A DNA stretch of 43,237 bases from NCBI GenBank assembly GCA_027484165.1, contig JAIXWH010000015.1:1-43237 (forward strand), read 5' to 3'. Source of the DNA: Chitinophagaceae bacterium. Its GTDB lineage: Bacteria; Bacteroidota; Bacteroidia; Chitinophagales; Chitinophagaceae. Of this stretch, positions 34,791-43,237 are shown in pieces. Within the stretch, counting starts at the first letter, position 1. Each line of letters opens with the position of its first letter. A model generated the notes under the pieces. It saw only the letters and a program-made list of their open reading frames with translations, made no database searches and was not told the origin of the DNA. Position numbers and translations under genes: made by a program.

Positions 34791-36020
34791 TTGAACACAT
34801 CATTATTAATTGCAAAAAGAATCGCATTAAAGAATAAGCAGAACTTTTCAAGCTTTATCATAAAGCTTGCAATTACAGCAACTACATTAAGTGTTGCGGT
34901 TATGATTGTTGCATTAAGTTTTGTAAACGGTTTTCAATCGGCTATAAGTAATAAAATATTCAGTTTTTGGGGGCATATCAGAGTTCAACAAAATCTTGAG
35001 GATAAAGTAGATATTTCAGAAGAATACCCAATAGAACAAAATGACGTTGTTGAAAATTATTTGAAGCACAAGCAGAGTATTGTTTCAGTAGAAAGATATG
35101 CAACAAAATCTGCTATTCTAAAATACAATTCTAATATTGAAAGTATTTTACTAAAAGGTATCGACAGCAGTTTTGATTTCAATCGAATGCAATCCTTTTT
35201 ATTCAAAGGAAACTGGCTAAGATTCAAAGACAGCGGATACAGCAAAGAAATCATGATCAGCAAATACACTGCCAATCAAATTGACATCAAAGAAGGTGAC
35301 AGTTTAATTGTTTTTTTCTTTAGAGAAGACGGCAGCAAAACCGCTAGAAAATTGATCGTATCAGGGATATTTAAAACAGGAATAGAAGACTATGATAAGA
35401 ATTTCGCTTTTTGCGATATCAATTTAATCAGAAAACTAAATCAATGGAATACCAATCAAATTGGTGGTTATGAGGTTTATTTGAACGATTATAAAAAAAC
35501 AGATTCTATCAACAAACAGATCTACGAAGAACTTCCTCAAAGCTGGTATAGCAGAAGCATCAGAGAAATTTATCCTAACATCTTTGATTGGCTCAATTTA
35601 CAAGGGCAAATTAAAAATATATTGATTGGCATCATGAGCATCATTGCTATAATTAATTTAATTACTTGCCTGATAATTCTATTGTTAGAAAGAACACAAA
35701 TGATTGGAATTTTAAAAAGTATTGGAGCGAATAACTGGCTGATTCAAAAAGTATTTCTTTACAACATTTCTATTATTTCAATAATTGGAATTGTTTTGGG
35801 CACCATTATTGGATTAGCGATTTGTTGGATACAACAAAAAACAGGTTTTATAAAATTAGACGAAGAAGCCTACTTTATCTCAAAAGCAAGCGTGGAAATT
35901 GTTTGGTGGCAAGTAATTCTTGTAGATTTATCTACTTTAATTATTTGTTTTATGTCTTTAATTCTTCCTACCTTTTTAATTAACAAGATCTCACCTATTA
36001 AATCTATCAGATTTTCTTAG
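34791..36020 (+). CDS. FtsX-like ABC transporter permease (LolC/E-type)
   Basis: A 409-residue inner-membrane permease. N-terminal helix at about 25-48 ('[20 protein letters not shown]'), a large periplasmic MacB-like domain (about 50-265), then three helices near 276-298, 320-345 and 375-400, the four-helix FtsX/LolC topology. LolC/E with an ATPase extract lipoproteins for outer-membrane delivery; the partner ATPase is not in the window and the substrate is inferred. The start is TTG at 34791, since an in-frame TAA at 34779-34781 precludes an upstream ATG and the sequence [11 protein letters not shown] matches the usual family beginning. It converges on the SpoU gene with a 4-nt gap. Confidence 0.88.
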   Translation: MNTSLLIAKRIALKNKQNFSSFIIKLAITATTLSVAVMIVALSFVNGFQSAISNKIFSFWGHIRVQQNLEDKVDISEEYPIEQNDVVENYLKHKQSIVSVERYATKSAILKYNSNIESILLKGIDSSFDFNRMQSFLFKGNWLRFKDSGYSKEIMISKYTANQIDIKEGDSLIVFFFREDGSKTARKLIVSGIFKTGIEDYDKNFAFCDINLIRKLNQWNTNQIGGYEVYLNDYKKTDSINKQIYEELPQSWYSRSIREIYPNIFDWLNLQGQIKNILIGIMSIIAIINLITCLIILLLERTQMIGILKSIGANNWLIQKVFLYNISIISIIGIVLGTIIGLAICWIQQKTGFIKLDEEAYFISKASVEIVWWQVILVDLSTLIICFMSLILPTFLINKISPIKSIRFS

Positions 36021-36024
36021 TTCA

Positions 36025-36771
36025 TTACCTTTTGAATTCATAAAGCATAATGGATGTAGCCACTGCAGCATTTAATGATTCCGCCTCCCCTATTTTAGGA
36101 ATCGTAATCATTTCATCGGCACAGTTCATCACTTCATGTGAAACTCCATTAGCTTCATTACCTATGATTAATATTGCTTCGTTTTTATTTTCGATTTGAT
36201 TTAATTTCAAACCATTCAATGCGCTACAATAAATCGGAATGTTTTTATTTTTTTGGAGCCATTTAATCAAGTCTGTATAAATAATATTTACTCTTGACAA
36301 ACTCGACATTGTACTTTGTACCACTTTTGGATTATAGCAATCAACTGTATTCATTGAACATACAATATTCTTAATCCCAAACCAGTCGGCAGTTCTTATA
36401 ATAGTACCCATATTTCCTGGGTCATTAATATCATCTAAAACCAGAGTAATTGATTCTTTAATATCGAATTCAGAAACAGGTGTCCTTTTCTTAAATAATC
36501 CCACTACTTTGTTAGGAGATTTGAGTGCGGAAATCTTTTCCAGCTCAAATTCTTCTACAACCTGCAACTTCTCTTTAAATTTTTCTAATAAAATATTATC
36601 TAACTCATCCATCCAACTTTTTATTAAAAAAAGAGCCTCCAAATCAAAAAAGTCATTCGCTAAAAGTTCTGTCATTAATTTCGGCCCCTCAGCTACAAAA
36701 ACATGATATTCATCTCTAAATTTTTTGTGCTGTAAACTTTGAATATATTTGACATTCGCTTTACTTAACAT
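36025..36771 (-). CDS. TrmH/SpoU family RNA 2'-O-methyltransferase
   Basis: A 248-residue SPOUT methyltransferase that adds 2'-O-methyl groups to rRNA or tRNA using SAM. An N-terminal substrate-binding domain ('MLSKANVKYIQSLQHKKFRD', 'VFVAEGPKLMTELL') is followed by the trefoil-knot motifs: 1 'DPGNMGTIIRTADWFG' (about 117-132), 2 'LIIGNEANGVS' and 3 'IPKIGEAESLNAAVATSIML'. The exact target (RlmB-like or other) cannot be told from sequence. Divergent from tamL with only 12 nt between start codons. Confidence 0.92.
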   Translation of the reverse strand: MLSKANVKYIQSLQHKKFRDEYHVFVAEGPKLMTELLANDFFDLEALFLIKSWMDELDNILLEKFKEKLQVVEEFELEKISALKSPNKVVGLFKKRTPVSEFDIKESITLVLDDINDPGNMGTIIRTADWFGIKNIVCSMNTVDCYNPKVVQSTMSSLSRVNIIYTDLIKWLQKNKNIPIYCSALNGLKLNQIENKNEAILIIGNEANGVSHEVMNCADEMITIPKIGEAESLNAAVATSIMLYEFKR

Positions 36772-36783
36772 TGAGCTGTTTTT

Positions 36784-39219
36784 ATGAGATATTTTAAATT
36801 TTTCAAATCAAAATTAATACTATCAAATCAATTCCTGTTGATAATATTAATTTTCACCTCATGCGGTAAGCCCTTTGTAAGAAAAGCCCCAAAAAATCAA
36901 TATTATCTTTATCAAAATAAAATTGAAATTATAAATCCCTTTTTAAATAAATCTTATAAGAAAGAGCTTACACAAAAACTATTTCTTCAAATAGAAGACA
37001 ATGCAAAAATAAAAGCAAAGCAGAAATTTATATTTTTCAAAATGCTAAAGCAACCTTTTGTTTACGATAGCAATTTGAGTAGATTATCATCCGAAAATAT
37101 GAAAGCTGCTTTATTTCATATTGGATATTACAATTCTGAAGTTTCTTTTTTCACTGATACTTCAAATAAAAGAATCAATGTAAGGTATATTGTTAAAACC
37201 GGAACACCGACTCACATCGAAGCTGTTCAATACAAAATAAACAACATTGAAACTAAAGGCTTTATTTCTGAAAGTGATCGATATTCTTACCTTAAGAAGA
37301 ATACCACTATTACAAAAGCTGCGGTCATAACTGAAATAGGTAGACTTGTTGACAGTTTCAGAAATAACGGATACTATAAATTCACTGCGACAGAATTAAA
37401 AGTACTCGGAGATACAACAATAAAAGCATTAACTACAATTTCTGATGACCCATTTGAACAAATCAGAATTTTAGCAGATGCTCAAAAACAAAAAGATTCA
37501 CCAAAAATAAAATTAGCAATCGTTTTCAATAAAGAATCAGATTCTAGCAAATTCCAAAAATACTTTATAAAAAATATTTACATTAATTGCGATTACAAAA
37601 TTGGTGATAGTTGGAATGATAGCACATTGACAATTTTGAAAACAAAAAATTATCATATAGGATTTCATCAAAAATCAATCAATCCAAAATTATTCGAAAA
37701 TAACATTACTTTAAAGCCAGGCAGTTTATACAAACAAACAGAATATTACAATACTCTTTTCAACCTCAATAAACTTGGAATTTGGCAAGGCATAGAAATT
37801 CAATTTATTGAAACAAAAGAAAACACAAATCAACTTGATGTTTTTATTAATTTACCCTTATCAAAAAAATATGGATTTGAAACCGGGATAGAGCTAAGTT
37901 ATTCTGCAGCAAGTAATACCAGCAATTTGATTGCAGGAAATTTGTTTGGTATTATTGGGAATGTTACAATCCTAAACAGAAATTTAGCAAGAGAAGCTAT
38001 AAGAATGACTCACAATTTCAGAGGAGGAATAGAATTAGACAATAATATAGGCTTAAAGCGAAGTTTAATTAATTCAAATGAAATTGGCTACTCTAACTCA
38101 ACTACATTTCCTCGTCTAATTTTATCATACATCCCAAATGCATTTATTGGAAAATCAAATAAAAACAAAGGAGAAAGTTTTATTAATTTAAACACAGCAT
38201 ACAACACAAGATTAAACTTATTTAATCAACAGTCAATCGGAGCAAGTTTTGGATGGTCTGGCACCAACAAATTCAATTGGAGATGGATATTTTCTCCGAT
38301 AAATTTAGGATACAGCAATTTGCTTAACCAAAGCGATAGCTTCAGAACAATTTTAACTGAAAATCCTTTTTTAAACTATTCATATAATACAGCGTTATTT
38401 GCCGGAAGCAGCTTCAGTTTATCAAAATTGAATTCTAATTATAAACATAAAAATAGCTTATCAAAAGAACTTTCAATGAAGATAAATGCGGAAGAGTCTG
38501 GTTTAACCTGGGGGCTTTTACCATATTTGACCAAATATAAAAGACGATTCATTAGAACAGATTTCGAGGTCAAATACACCATAAAATATCAAAAATCAAG
38601 TCTTGCTTTTAGAGGTTTTTCTGGGATTGGTATTCCATTACTTGGAACTGACACTAATAAAACACTTCCATTTTTCAAACAATATTTTGCAGGAGGAAGT
38701 AATAGCATGCGCGGATGGCCTGTTAGAGGAATTGGGCCCGGTGGAAGACCACTTATTCCGTTCGAATCTGGTAAAACAATTTTTAATGACAGAACTGGCG
38801 ATATTCAATTTGAAGTGAATGCCGAATACAGATATGATATCGCAAAAATCATTCCTAATACGCTAACTTTAAGAGGCGCGTTCTTTACAGACATTGGTAA
38901 TGTATGGAATTTAAATAACACCAAACTTGACGGCTCAGCCGACAGTTCTCAAATCAGTTTAAAGGATTTTTATAGTCAACTTGGAGTGACAGCCGGCACA
39001 GGTTTTAGACTAGACTTCAACTACTTTGTAGTCAGATTTGATTTAGGTTTCAGAATAAAAAGACCTGAGCTTTTTTATATCAAAGATGGCTGGAATGCCC
39101 CAAATATCGGACTTAATGATGCATTCAATAAAATTTTTTCTAGGGGAACAGATGACGAATTCAAAAAATGGAGATACGAGAATTTCAATTTCTCAATTGG
39201 TATTGGATACTCCTTCTAA
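36784..39219 (+). CDS. tamL: Omp85-family outer membrane lipoprotein TamL
   Basis: An 811-residue BamA/TamA-family protein. A signal peptide ends in a lipobox-like LIFTSC (C at about residue 27), so it is predicted lipidated, the feature that defines TamL in Bacteroidota. POTRA-like repeats (about 60-350) carry 'VRYIVKTGTPTHIEAVQYKI' and 'LVDSFRNNGYYKF'. The C-terminal 16-stranded barrel (about 360-811) has the L6 loop motif 'SMRGWPVRGIGPGGRP' (the VRGF/Y equivalent is MRGW) and ends in aromatic F. It is thought to insert outer-membrane proteins with a TamB partner, which is not in the window. The stop codon overlaps the truB stop on the other strand. Confidence 0.9.
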   Translation: MRYFKFFKSKLILSNQFLLIILIFTSCGKPFVRKAPKNQYYLYQNKIEIINPFLNKSYKKELTQKLFLQIEDNAKIKAKQKFIFFKMLKQPFVYDSNLSRLSSENMKAALFHIGYYNSEVSFFTDTSNKRINVRYIVKTGTPTHIEAVQYKINNIETKGFISESDRYSYLKKNTTITKAAVITEIGRLVDSFRNNGYYKFTATELKVLGDTTIKALTTISDDPFEQIRILADAQKQKDSPKIKLAIVFNKESDSSKFQKYFIKNIYINCDYKIGDSWNDSTLTILKTKNYHIGFHQKSINPKLFENNITLKPGSLYKQTEYYNTLFNLNKLGIWQGIEIQFIETKENTNQLDVFINLPLSKKYGFETGIELSYSAASNTSNLIAGNLFGIIGNVTILNRNLAREAIRMTHNFRGGIELDNNIGLKRSLINSNEIGYSNSTTFPRLILSYIPNAFIGKSNKNKGESFINLNTAYNTRLNLFNQQSIGASFGWSGTNKFNWRWIFSPINLGYSNLLNQSDSFRTILTENPFLNYSYNTALFAGSSFSLSKLNSNYKHKNSLSKELSMKINAEESGLTWGLLPYLTKYKRRFIRTDFEVKYTIKYQKSSLAFRGFSGIGIPLLGTDTNKTLPFFKQYFAGGSNSMRGWPVRGIGPGGRPLIPFESGKTIFNDRTGDIQFEVNAEYRYDIAKIIPNTLTLRGAFFTDIGNVWNLNNTKLDGSADSSQISLKDFYSQLGVTAGTGFRLDFNYFVVRFDLGFRIKRPELFYIKDGWNAPNIGLNDAFNKIFSRGTDDEFKKWRYENFNFSIGIGYSF

Positions 39220-39992
39220 GATACATTTTGATTAATACTATCAAGAAACTCATCAACACCAACTGTATTTTCAACTTTAAATTCCCCAATTGCAGTTCTT
39301 CTCAAACTACTTAAATAAGCTCCGCAATTTAATGCCAATCCAAAATCATTCGCCAAACTTCGTATATACGTTCCTGTTGAACAAACGACTTTGAATTCTA
39401 CTTTTGGTAAATCAATTTTTATGATTTCAAAACTAACTATCGAAACTCTTCTTGGTTTCAAATCAATATCCTTTCCTGTTCTTGCCAATTCATACAAAGG
39501 CTTACCTTCTTGCTTTAATGCAGAATAAATAGGAGGAAACTGGTCTATTTCGCCGATAAACTTTTTGGAAGCCTCAAGAATCATTTTTTCATCAATACTG
39601 GATATATCTTTTTGTTGTTCAGGCAAGCTCTCAAGATCATACGTTGGAGTAACCGCTCCTAAAATAAAGGAGCCAGTATATTCCTTTCGCTGAGCCATGT
39701 AATCGTTTATTTTCTTTGTATACTTTCCTGTACAAATGATGAGCAATCCTGAAGCCAATGGATCGAGGGTTCCTGCATGTCCTACTTTTTTAATTCGAAT
39801 TGCGCTTCGTATTTTTTTTACCACATCAAAAGAAGTCCAATGAATAGGCTTATCCAACAGAAGCACTTTTCCTTCTTCAAGTTCAGCTTTCAATTCTGGA
39901 GAGATATTTATTTTTCTTGAAGGTCTCAGACTTAGCAACCCCTCCTCTTTAAGATGTGCACTGTGTTTTTTAAGATAACTTCCTTTACTCAA
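39216..39992 (-). CDS. truB: tRNA pseudouridine(55) synthase
   Basis: A 258-residue enzyme that makes pseudouridine-55 in the T loop of elongator tRNAs. The catalytic Asp is D77 in 'VGHAGTLDPLASG' (70-82); 'LLLDKPIHWTSFDVVKKIR' (44-62) precedes it, 'QFPPIYSALKQEGKPLYELA' and 'VVCSTGTYIRSLANDFG' follow. It has about 29 extra residues before the core compared with the E. coli enzyme. No other in-frame ATG is close to the core, so the start is kept. It lies 23 nt downstream of proS on the same strand and is likely co-transcribed. Its TAG overlaps the TAA of tamL on the opposite strand. Confidence 0.95.
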   Translation of the reverse strand: MSKGSYLKKHSAHLKEEGLLSLRPSRKINISPELKAELEEGKVLLLDKPIHWTSFDVVKKIRSAIRIKKVGHAGTLDPLASGLLIICTGKYTKKINDYMAQRKEYTGSFILGAVTPTYDLESLPEQQKDISSIDEKMILEASKKFIGEIDQFPPIYSALKQEGKPLYELARTGKDIDLKPRRVSIVSFEIIKIDLPKVEFKVVCSTGTYIRSLANDFGLALNCGAYLSSLRRTAIGEFKVENTVGVDEFLDSINQNVS

Positions 39993-40015
39993 AATATGTT
40001 AATTGGTAGAATGAA

Positions 40016-41494
40016 TTAATAAGCTCTGGCGAACAGCACTCTTTGTGAGCTTGGATTACCTGTCAGTATACATTTACCTGATTCTTGTTTATTATCAAGA
40101 GGAATACATCTGATAGTAGCTTTGGTTTGTTCTTTAATTTTCTCTTCTGTTTCTGGATTACCATCCCAATGAGCAGCAACAAATCCGGCTTTGTTATCCA
40201 GTAAATCAACAAACTCATCCCAAGTGTTTGCTTCTCTGATATTTTCATTTCTGAAAGCAAGGGCTCTATTGAAAATATTTTGCTGAATTTCTTCCAATAA
40301 ATTTTTAATGTATGTTGCCAACCCATCTATTGATACACTTGACTTTTCTTTAGTGTCTCTTCTTGCCAACTCTACTACATTATTTTCGATATCCCTTAAT
40401 CCTAAGGCTACACGTACTGGAACACCTTTTAATTCATACTCAGCAAATTTCCATCCCGGACGGGCATTTTCACTATTATCATATTTCACAGAAATACCTA
40501 AAGCTTTTAAATCTTTAACCAATGTGGAAACTTTTTCATCAATAACCGGCTTACTTTCTTCTCCTTTATAAATTGGTACAATCACCACTTGCAAAGGTGC
40601 AATTCTTGGAGGCATAATCAAACCCTGATCATCACTGTGAGCCATAATCAAAGCACCGATTAATCGAGTTGACACCCCCCAACTGGTTGCCCAAACATAT
40701 TCCTGTTTATTTTCTTTATTCAGGAACTGTACATCAAATGCTTTAGCAAAATTTTGTCCTAGAAAATGTGAAGTACCTGCCTGTAAAGCCTTACCATCTT
40801 GCATCAACGCTTCAATACAATAAGTATCTTCAGCTCCAGCGAATCTTTCATTTGCTGTCTTTACTCCTTTGATTACTGGTACAGCCATGTACTCTTCAAC
40901 GAAAGTAGCATACACTTCAAGCATTTTTTTTGTCTCTTCAATAGCTTCCTCTTTTGTTGCATGAGCGGTATGACCTTCCTGCCACAAAAATTCTGCTGTG
41001 CGTAAGAACAATCTGGTTCTCATCTCCCATCTTACCACATTAGCCCATTGATTCACTAAAATTGGCAAATCGCGATAAGACTGAATCCAGCTTTTATAGG
41101 TATTCCAAATGATAGCTTCACTGGTTGGACGAATAACCAACTCTTCTTCCAGTTTGGCTTCGGGGTCAACAATAAGCTTGCCTTTGTTGTTTGGATCATT
41201 CTTTAAACGATAATGGGTAACCACTGCACATTCTTTTGCAAAACCTTCTGCATTTTTTTCTTCTGCCTCAAACAAACTCTTGGGAACAAACAAAGGGAAA
41301 TATGCATTAACGTGACCTGTTTCTTTGAACATTTTATCCAACTGATCTCTCATGTTTTCCCACAAGGCATATCCATATGGTTTGATTACCATACAACCTC
41401 TAACAGCAGAATAATCCGCAAGCTCTCCTTTTATCACCAAATCATTGTACCATTGAGAATAATCTGTAGCCCTTGATGTTAATTCTTTACTCAT
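40016..41494 (-). CDS. proS: proline--tRNA ligase (archaeal/eukaryotic-type)
   Basis: A 492-residue class II synthetase that charges tRNA-Pro. Motif 1 region '[20 protein letters not shown]', motif 2 '[20 protein letters not shown]' (the class II arginine), and motif 3 '[20 protein letters not shown]' are all visible. The editing insertion of the bacterial-type enzyme is absent and the chain ends in the extra C-terminal domain with terminal Tyr (FARAY), so it is the type common in Bacteroidota. Its own -7 box (41526-41533) lies in the gap before miaA; truB follows 23 nt downstream. Confidence 0.96.
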   Translation of the reverse strand: MSKELTSRATDYSQWYNDLVIKGELADYSAVRGCMVIKPYGYALWENMRDQLDKMFKETGHVNAYFPLFVPKSLFEAEEKNAEGFAKECAVVTHYRLKNDPNNKGKLIVDPEAKLEEELVIRPTSEAIIWNTYKSWIQSYRDLPILVNQWANVVRWEMRTRLFLRTAEFLWQEGHTAHATKEEAIEETKKMLEVYATFVEEYMAVPVIKGVKTANERFAGAEDTYCIEALMQDGKALQAGTSHFLGQNFAKAFDVQFLNKENKQEYVWATSWGVSTRLIGALIMAHSDDQGLIMPPRIAPLQVVIVPIYKGEESKPVIDEKVSTLVKDLKALGISVKYDNSENARPGWKFAEYELKGVPVRVALGLRDIENNVVELARRDTKEKSSVSIDGLATYIKNLLEEIQQNIFNRALAFRNENIREANTWDEFVDLLDNKAGFVAAHWDGNPETEEKIKEQTKATIRCIPLDNKQESGKCILTGNPSSQRVLFARAY

Positions 41495-41525
41495 ATTTAT
41501 ATTTTAATAGCCATTTAAATTTGTG

Positions 41526-41533
41526 CAAAAATA
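41526..41533 (-). promoter_or_regulatory. -7 box TATTTTTG of proS-truB
   Basis: A perfect TAnnTTTG box on the minus strand, 31 nt before the proS ATG, between the miaA stop and proS. Confidence 0.6.
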
Positions 41534-41549
41534 TGGCATTATTGCTTAC

Positions 41550-42449
41550 CTATGATATAGATTGAATGATGTGATGTAAAATGGTTTCTAATTCAGGCTG
41601 AAACCAACACATGGCTGAATCTCTTTTAAACCAAGTCAATTGTCTTTTTGCGTAATGACGGGTATTTTGCTTAATCAATTCGATTGCACGTTGTTTGTCA
41701 TTATTACCTTCGAAATAATCAAACAACTCCGAATATCCTACTGTTTGCAAGGCATTAAGGTTTTTAAATGGGATAAGTTGTTTTGCTTCTTCAATCAGAC
41801 CTTCAGCAATCATCATATCAACTCTGGTATTGATTAAATCGTATAAAATTTGTCTGGGAAGTTCCAATCCGATTTTTATGATATTGAAATCTCTTTTTAA
41901 TTTCGAGCCTTTTTGATAAGTCAATATTGAGTTGCCTGTATTTAAAATTACTTCGAGGGCACGCATCATTCGTTGAGGATTTTGCATTTCACCATTGGAA
42001 GCATACACTGGATCTTTTTCATGCAACTTTTTAGTCAACCAATCCATCCCCTTTTGATTAAATTCATCAATCACTTGGTCTCTTAATTCAGGTGGAGTAG
42101 CAGGAATACTATCCATGCCTTCGCAAAAGGCTTTAATGTACAACCCAGTTCCACCAACCATTACAGCAACATCATTATTATTAAAAATAGAATGAACTGC
42201 ATCTAATGCATATCTTTCATAGTCGACCACATTAACGCTTTTGTGAATAGAATGTGAATTGATGAAATAATGTTGGGCCATTTTTAATTCTTCGGAAGAA
42301 GGCTTGGCTACACCAATTTTCAATTCTTGATAGCACTGACGACTATCCGCAGATATAATTGATGTGGAGAAATGTTGTGCGATTTGAATTGCCAATTTGG
42401 TTTTACCAACTGCTGTTGGTCCGGCAACAATAATGCAAGTTTTATTCAT
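41550..42449 (-). CDS. miaA: tRNA dimethylallyltransferase
   Basis: A 299-residue enzyme that transfers a dimethylallyl group to N6 of A37 in tRNAs reading codons starting with U. The P-loop 'VAGPTAVGKTKLA' (about 6-18), 'ISADSRQCYQELKIGVAKPS', 'VMVGGTGLYIKAFCEGMD', 'NPQRMMRALEV' and 'YAKRQLTWFKRD' are typical. The ATG at 42449 (MNKTCIIVAGPT) is preferred over an in-frame ATG at 42488, which would add 13 residues not found in the family and leave only 5 nt to the upstream gene. It lies 44 nt downstream of the pRiA4b-type gene. Confidence 0.95.
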   Translation of the reverse strand: MNKTCIIVAGPTAVGKTKLAIQIAQHFSTSIISADSRQCYQELKIGVAKPSSEELKMAQHYFINSHSIHKSVNVVDYERYALDAVHSIFNNNDVAVMVGGTGLYIKAFCEGMDSIPATPPELRDQVIDEFNQKGMDWLTKKLHEKDPVYASNGEMQNPQRMMRALEVILNTGNSILTYQKGSKLKRDFNIIKIGLELPRQILYDLINTRVDMMIAEGLIEEAKQLIPFKNLNALQTVGYSELFDYFEGNNDKQRAIELIKQNTRHYAKRQLTWFKRDSAMCWFQPELETILHHIIQSIS

Positions 42450-42493
42450 GATGTTATTGAGTTTGTGAAGAACTCTAAAACAAATCAAAATTA

Positions 42494-43066
42494 TTAAAAA
42501 TCTTCGTTGGCATCCTGAGAGCTATCTTCATCAGTTGCTTCTGAAATATCATCATCATCACCTTCATGGCCAAAACCATCACTCAAAGCATCAGGAGCTA
42601 AATCGTACTTTTCTTCAATTTCAGCAAGACGTGTATCTATCAATCCTTTGGTGCCATATTGCGAAGGGCCTAAACCTTCTGTTCTAACGCAGGAAGGATA
42701 AGTGGTATTTTTACTTTCTTCTTTATCAACATTAATTAACTCTACCATAAAACGCCAATTTTTTACAAAATCATAATCGTAAATAAACTTTTGATTAGGA
42801 TCAGCTATCTGGCTTCCGATATTCACTTCCGACATGATTAATGGATCAACTTTATAGGACTTATCATACTTTTCGAGAGAGATTTCTCTTCCTTCCTGCC
42901 AAGCATCGTTACTTTTATAAAATGTAGCAGCATGCTTGCTATCAAACTCATAACTTTTTAGAACTGCGAGATGTAGATCGTAGAATGTTTGAATATGCTT
43001 AATAACGATATCTCTATAAACACTTTCGTCTTCTTCCCAGTAGATTCTGAATTTTAATATTGCCAT
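42494..43066 (-). CDS. plasmid pRiA4b ORF-3-like family protein
   Basis: A 190-residue protein of the pRiA4b ORF-3 / IS1096 passenger TnpR-like family (PF07929), whose biochemical function is not established. It shows the usual N-terminal ubiquitin-like segment 'LKFRIYWEEDESVYRDIVIK' (4-23), then 'TFYDLHLAVLKSYEFD', 'FIYDYDFVKNWRFMVEL' (the conserved F-x-Y-D-x-x-x-W-x-h motif) and an acidic low-complexity tail (about 165-190). Despite the family name no mobile element is present; here it is a stable chromosomal gene just upstream of miaA. A -7 box ends 4 nt before the ATG. Confidence 0.85.
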   Translation of the reverse strand: MAILKFRIYWEEDESVYRDIVIKHIQTFYDLHLAVLKSYEFDSKHAATFYKSNDAWQEGREISLEKYDKSYKVDPLIMSEVNIGSQIADPNQKFIYDYDFVKNWRFMVELINVDKEESKNTTYPSCVRTEGLGPSQYGTKGLIDTRLAEIEEKYDLAPDALSDGFGHEGDDDDISEATDEDSSQDANEDF

Positions 43067-43070
43067 AAAT

Positions 43071-43078
43071 CAAAAATA
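43071..43078 (-). promoter_or_regulatory. -7 box TATTTTTG, near-leaderless start
   Basis: A perfect TAnnTTTG box on the minus strand with only 4 nt between its last G and the ATG of the pRiA4b-type gene, implying a leaderless or almost leaderless mRNA. Confidence 0.6.
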
Positions 43079-43111
43079 AGAAAAAAGGAGTAAAACGTTA
43101 TGTAAGTTTAG

Positions 43112-43237
43112 TAGGTTTAATAAGTTCTGTAGGTTTGAAAGGTTTTGGATGTTTGTGGTTTGTGGTTTGTGGTTTGTGGTTTGTGGTTTGTGGTTTGTGG
43201 TTTGTGGTTTGTGGTTTGTGGTTTGTGGTTTGTGGTT
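43112..43237. repeat. low-complexity repeat element, copy C, with TTTGTGG satellite
   Basis: 43112-43151 is a unique-looking arm that matches the minus strand of 26548-26587. From 43152 there are 12 exact copies of TTTGTGG plus 2 nt, cut off by the window end. The whole 43112-43171 segment matches 26528-26587 (minus) at 52 of 60 positions; there the heptamers are degenerate. Confidence 0.85.

Overview
The window is about 43 kb of AT-rich chromosome from a Bacteroidota bacterium. Evidence for the phylum is internal. Promoters repeatedly carry the Bacteroidota -7 box TAnnTTTG (564-571, 1385-1392, 3727-3734, 22344-22351, 30097-30104, 33277-33284, 41526-41533 and others). A 4171-residue secreted protein has GEVED repeats and a type IX secretion (T9SS) C-terminal sorting domain. 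A T9SS plug protein (DUF5103), a TamL-type lipidated Omp85 protein, a CCDC81-like HU domain protein and a PID-CTERM small protein are also present. Gene content fits Chitinophagaceae or a close relative, but that is an inference. There is no phage, insertion sequence, CRISPR array or resistance island; most genes are housekeeping.

Layout. 1-305: a hairpin-dense stretch with A/C-rich linkers that ends in an intrinsic terminator, a candidate structured RNA cut by the window edge. 576-3401 (+): a BtuF-like metal-receptor protein without a signal peptide, class I fructose-bisphosphate aldolase and accD. 3548-3642 (+): a candidate 60-nt orphan sRNA with its own promoter and terminator. 3748-4185 (+): smpB. 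4187-5969 (-): sdaA and a small membrane protein. 6020-6811 (+): an HU-CCDC81 membrane protein. 6867-8872 (-): groES-groL. 9149-21905 (-): a tiny PID-CTERM protein downstream of the giant T9SS cargo, which fills 29% of the window. 22141-22323: a REP-like duplicated motif, a terminator and tRNA-Val(UAC). 22451-26499 (+): clpS, valS, a small secreted protein and a GNAT acetyltransferase. 26682-27185 (-): an Lrp/AsnC regulator. 27300-30837 (+): ahcY, tatD-family hydrolase, tcdA and pdxJ. 30958-33272 (-): an FKBP-N/TlpA fusion, a TrpG/PabA amidotransferase, a transaldolase and the SRP RNA. 33443-34744 (-): T9SS plug. 34791-36020 (+): FtsX-like permease. 36025-36771 (-): SpoU methyltransferase. 36784-39219 (+): tamL. 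39216-43066 (-): truB, proS, miaA and a pRiA4b ORF-3-like protein. 43112-43237: a heptanucleotide satellite running off the edge.

Themes. Translation and RNA modification are prominent: smpB, valS, proS, truB, miaA, tcdA, a SpoU methylase, tRNA-Val and SRP RNA. Protein quality control follows: groESL, clpS and smpB. Envelope biogenesis and secretion form the third group: tamL, the T9SS plug, an FtsX permease, a TlpA fusion, the giant T9SS adhesin-like protein and the PID-CTERM protein. The most useful discovery leads are the left-edge RNA, the 60-nt sRNA before smpB, the giant cargo plus PID-CTERM pair, a GC-rich structured island at 30850-30930, and a dispersed low-complexity repeat family (26494-26587, 33289-33435, 43112-43237).
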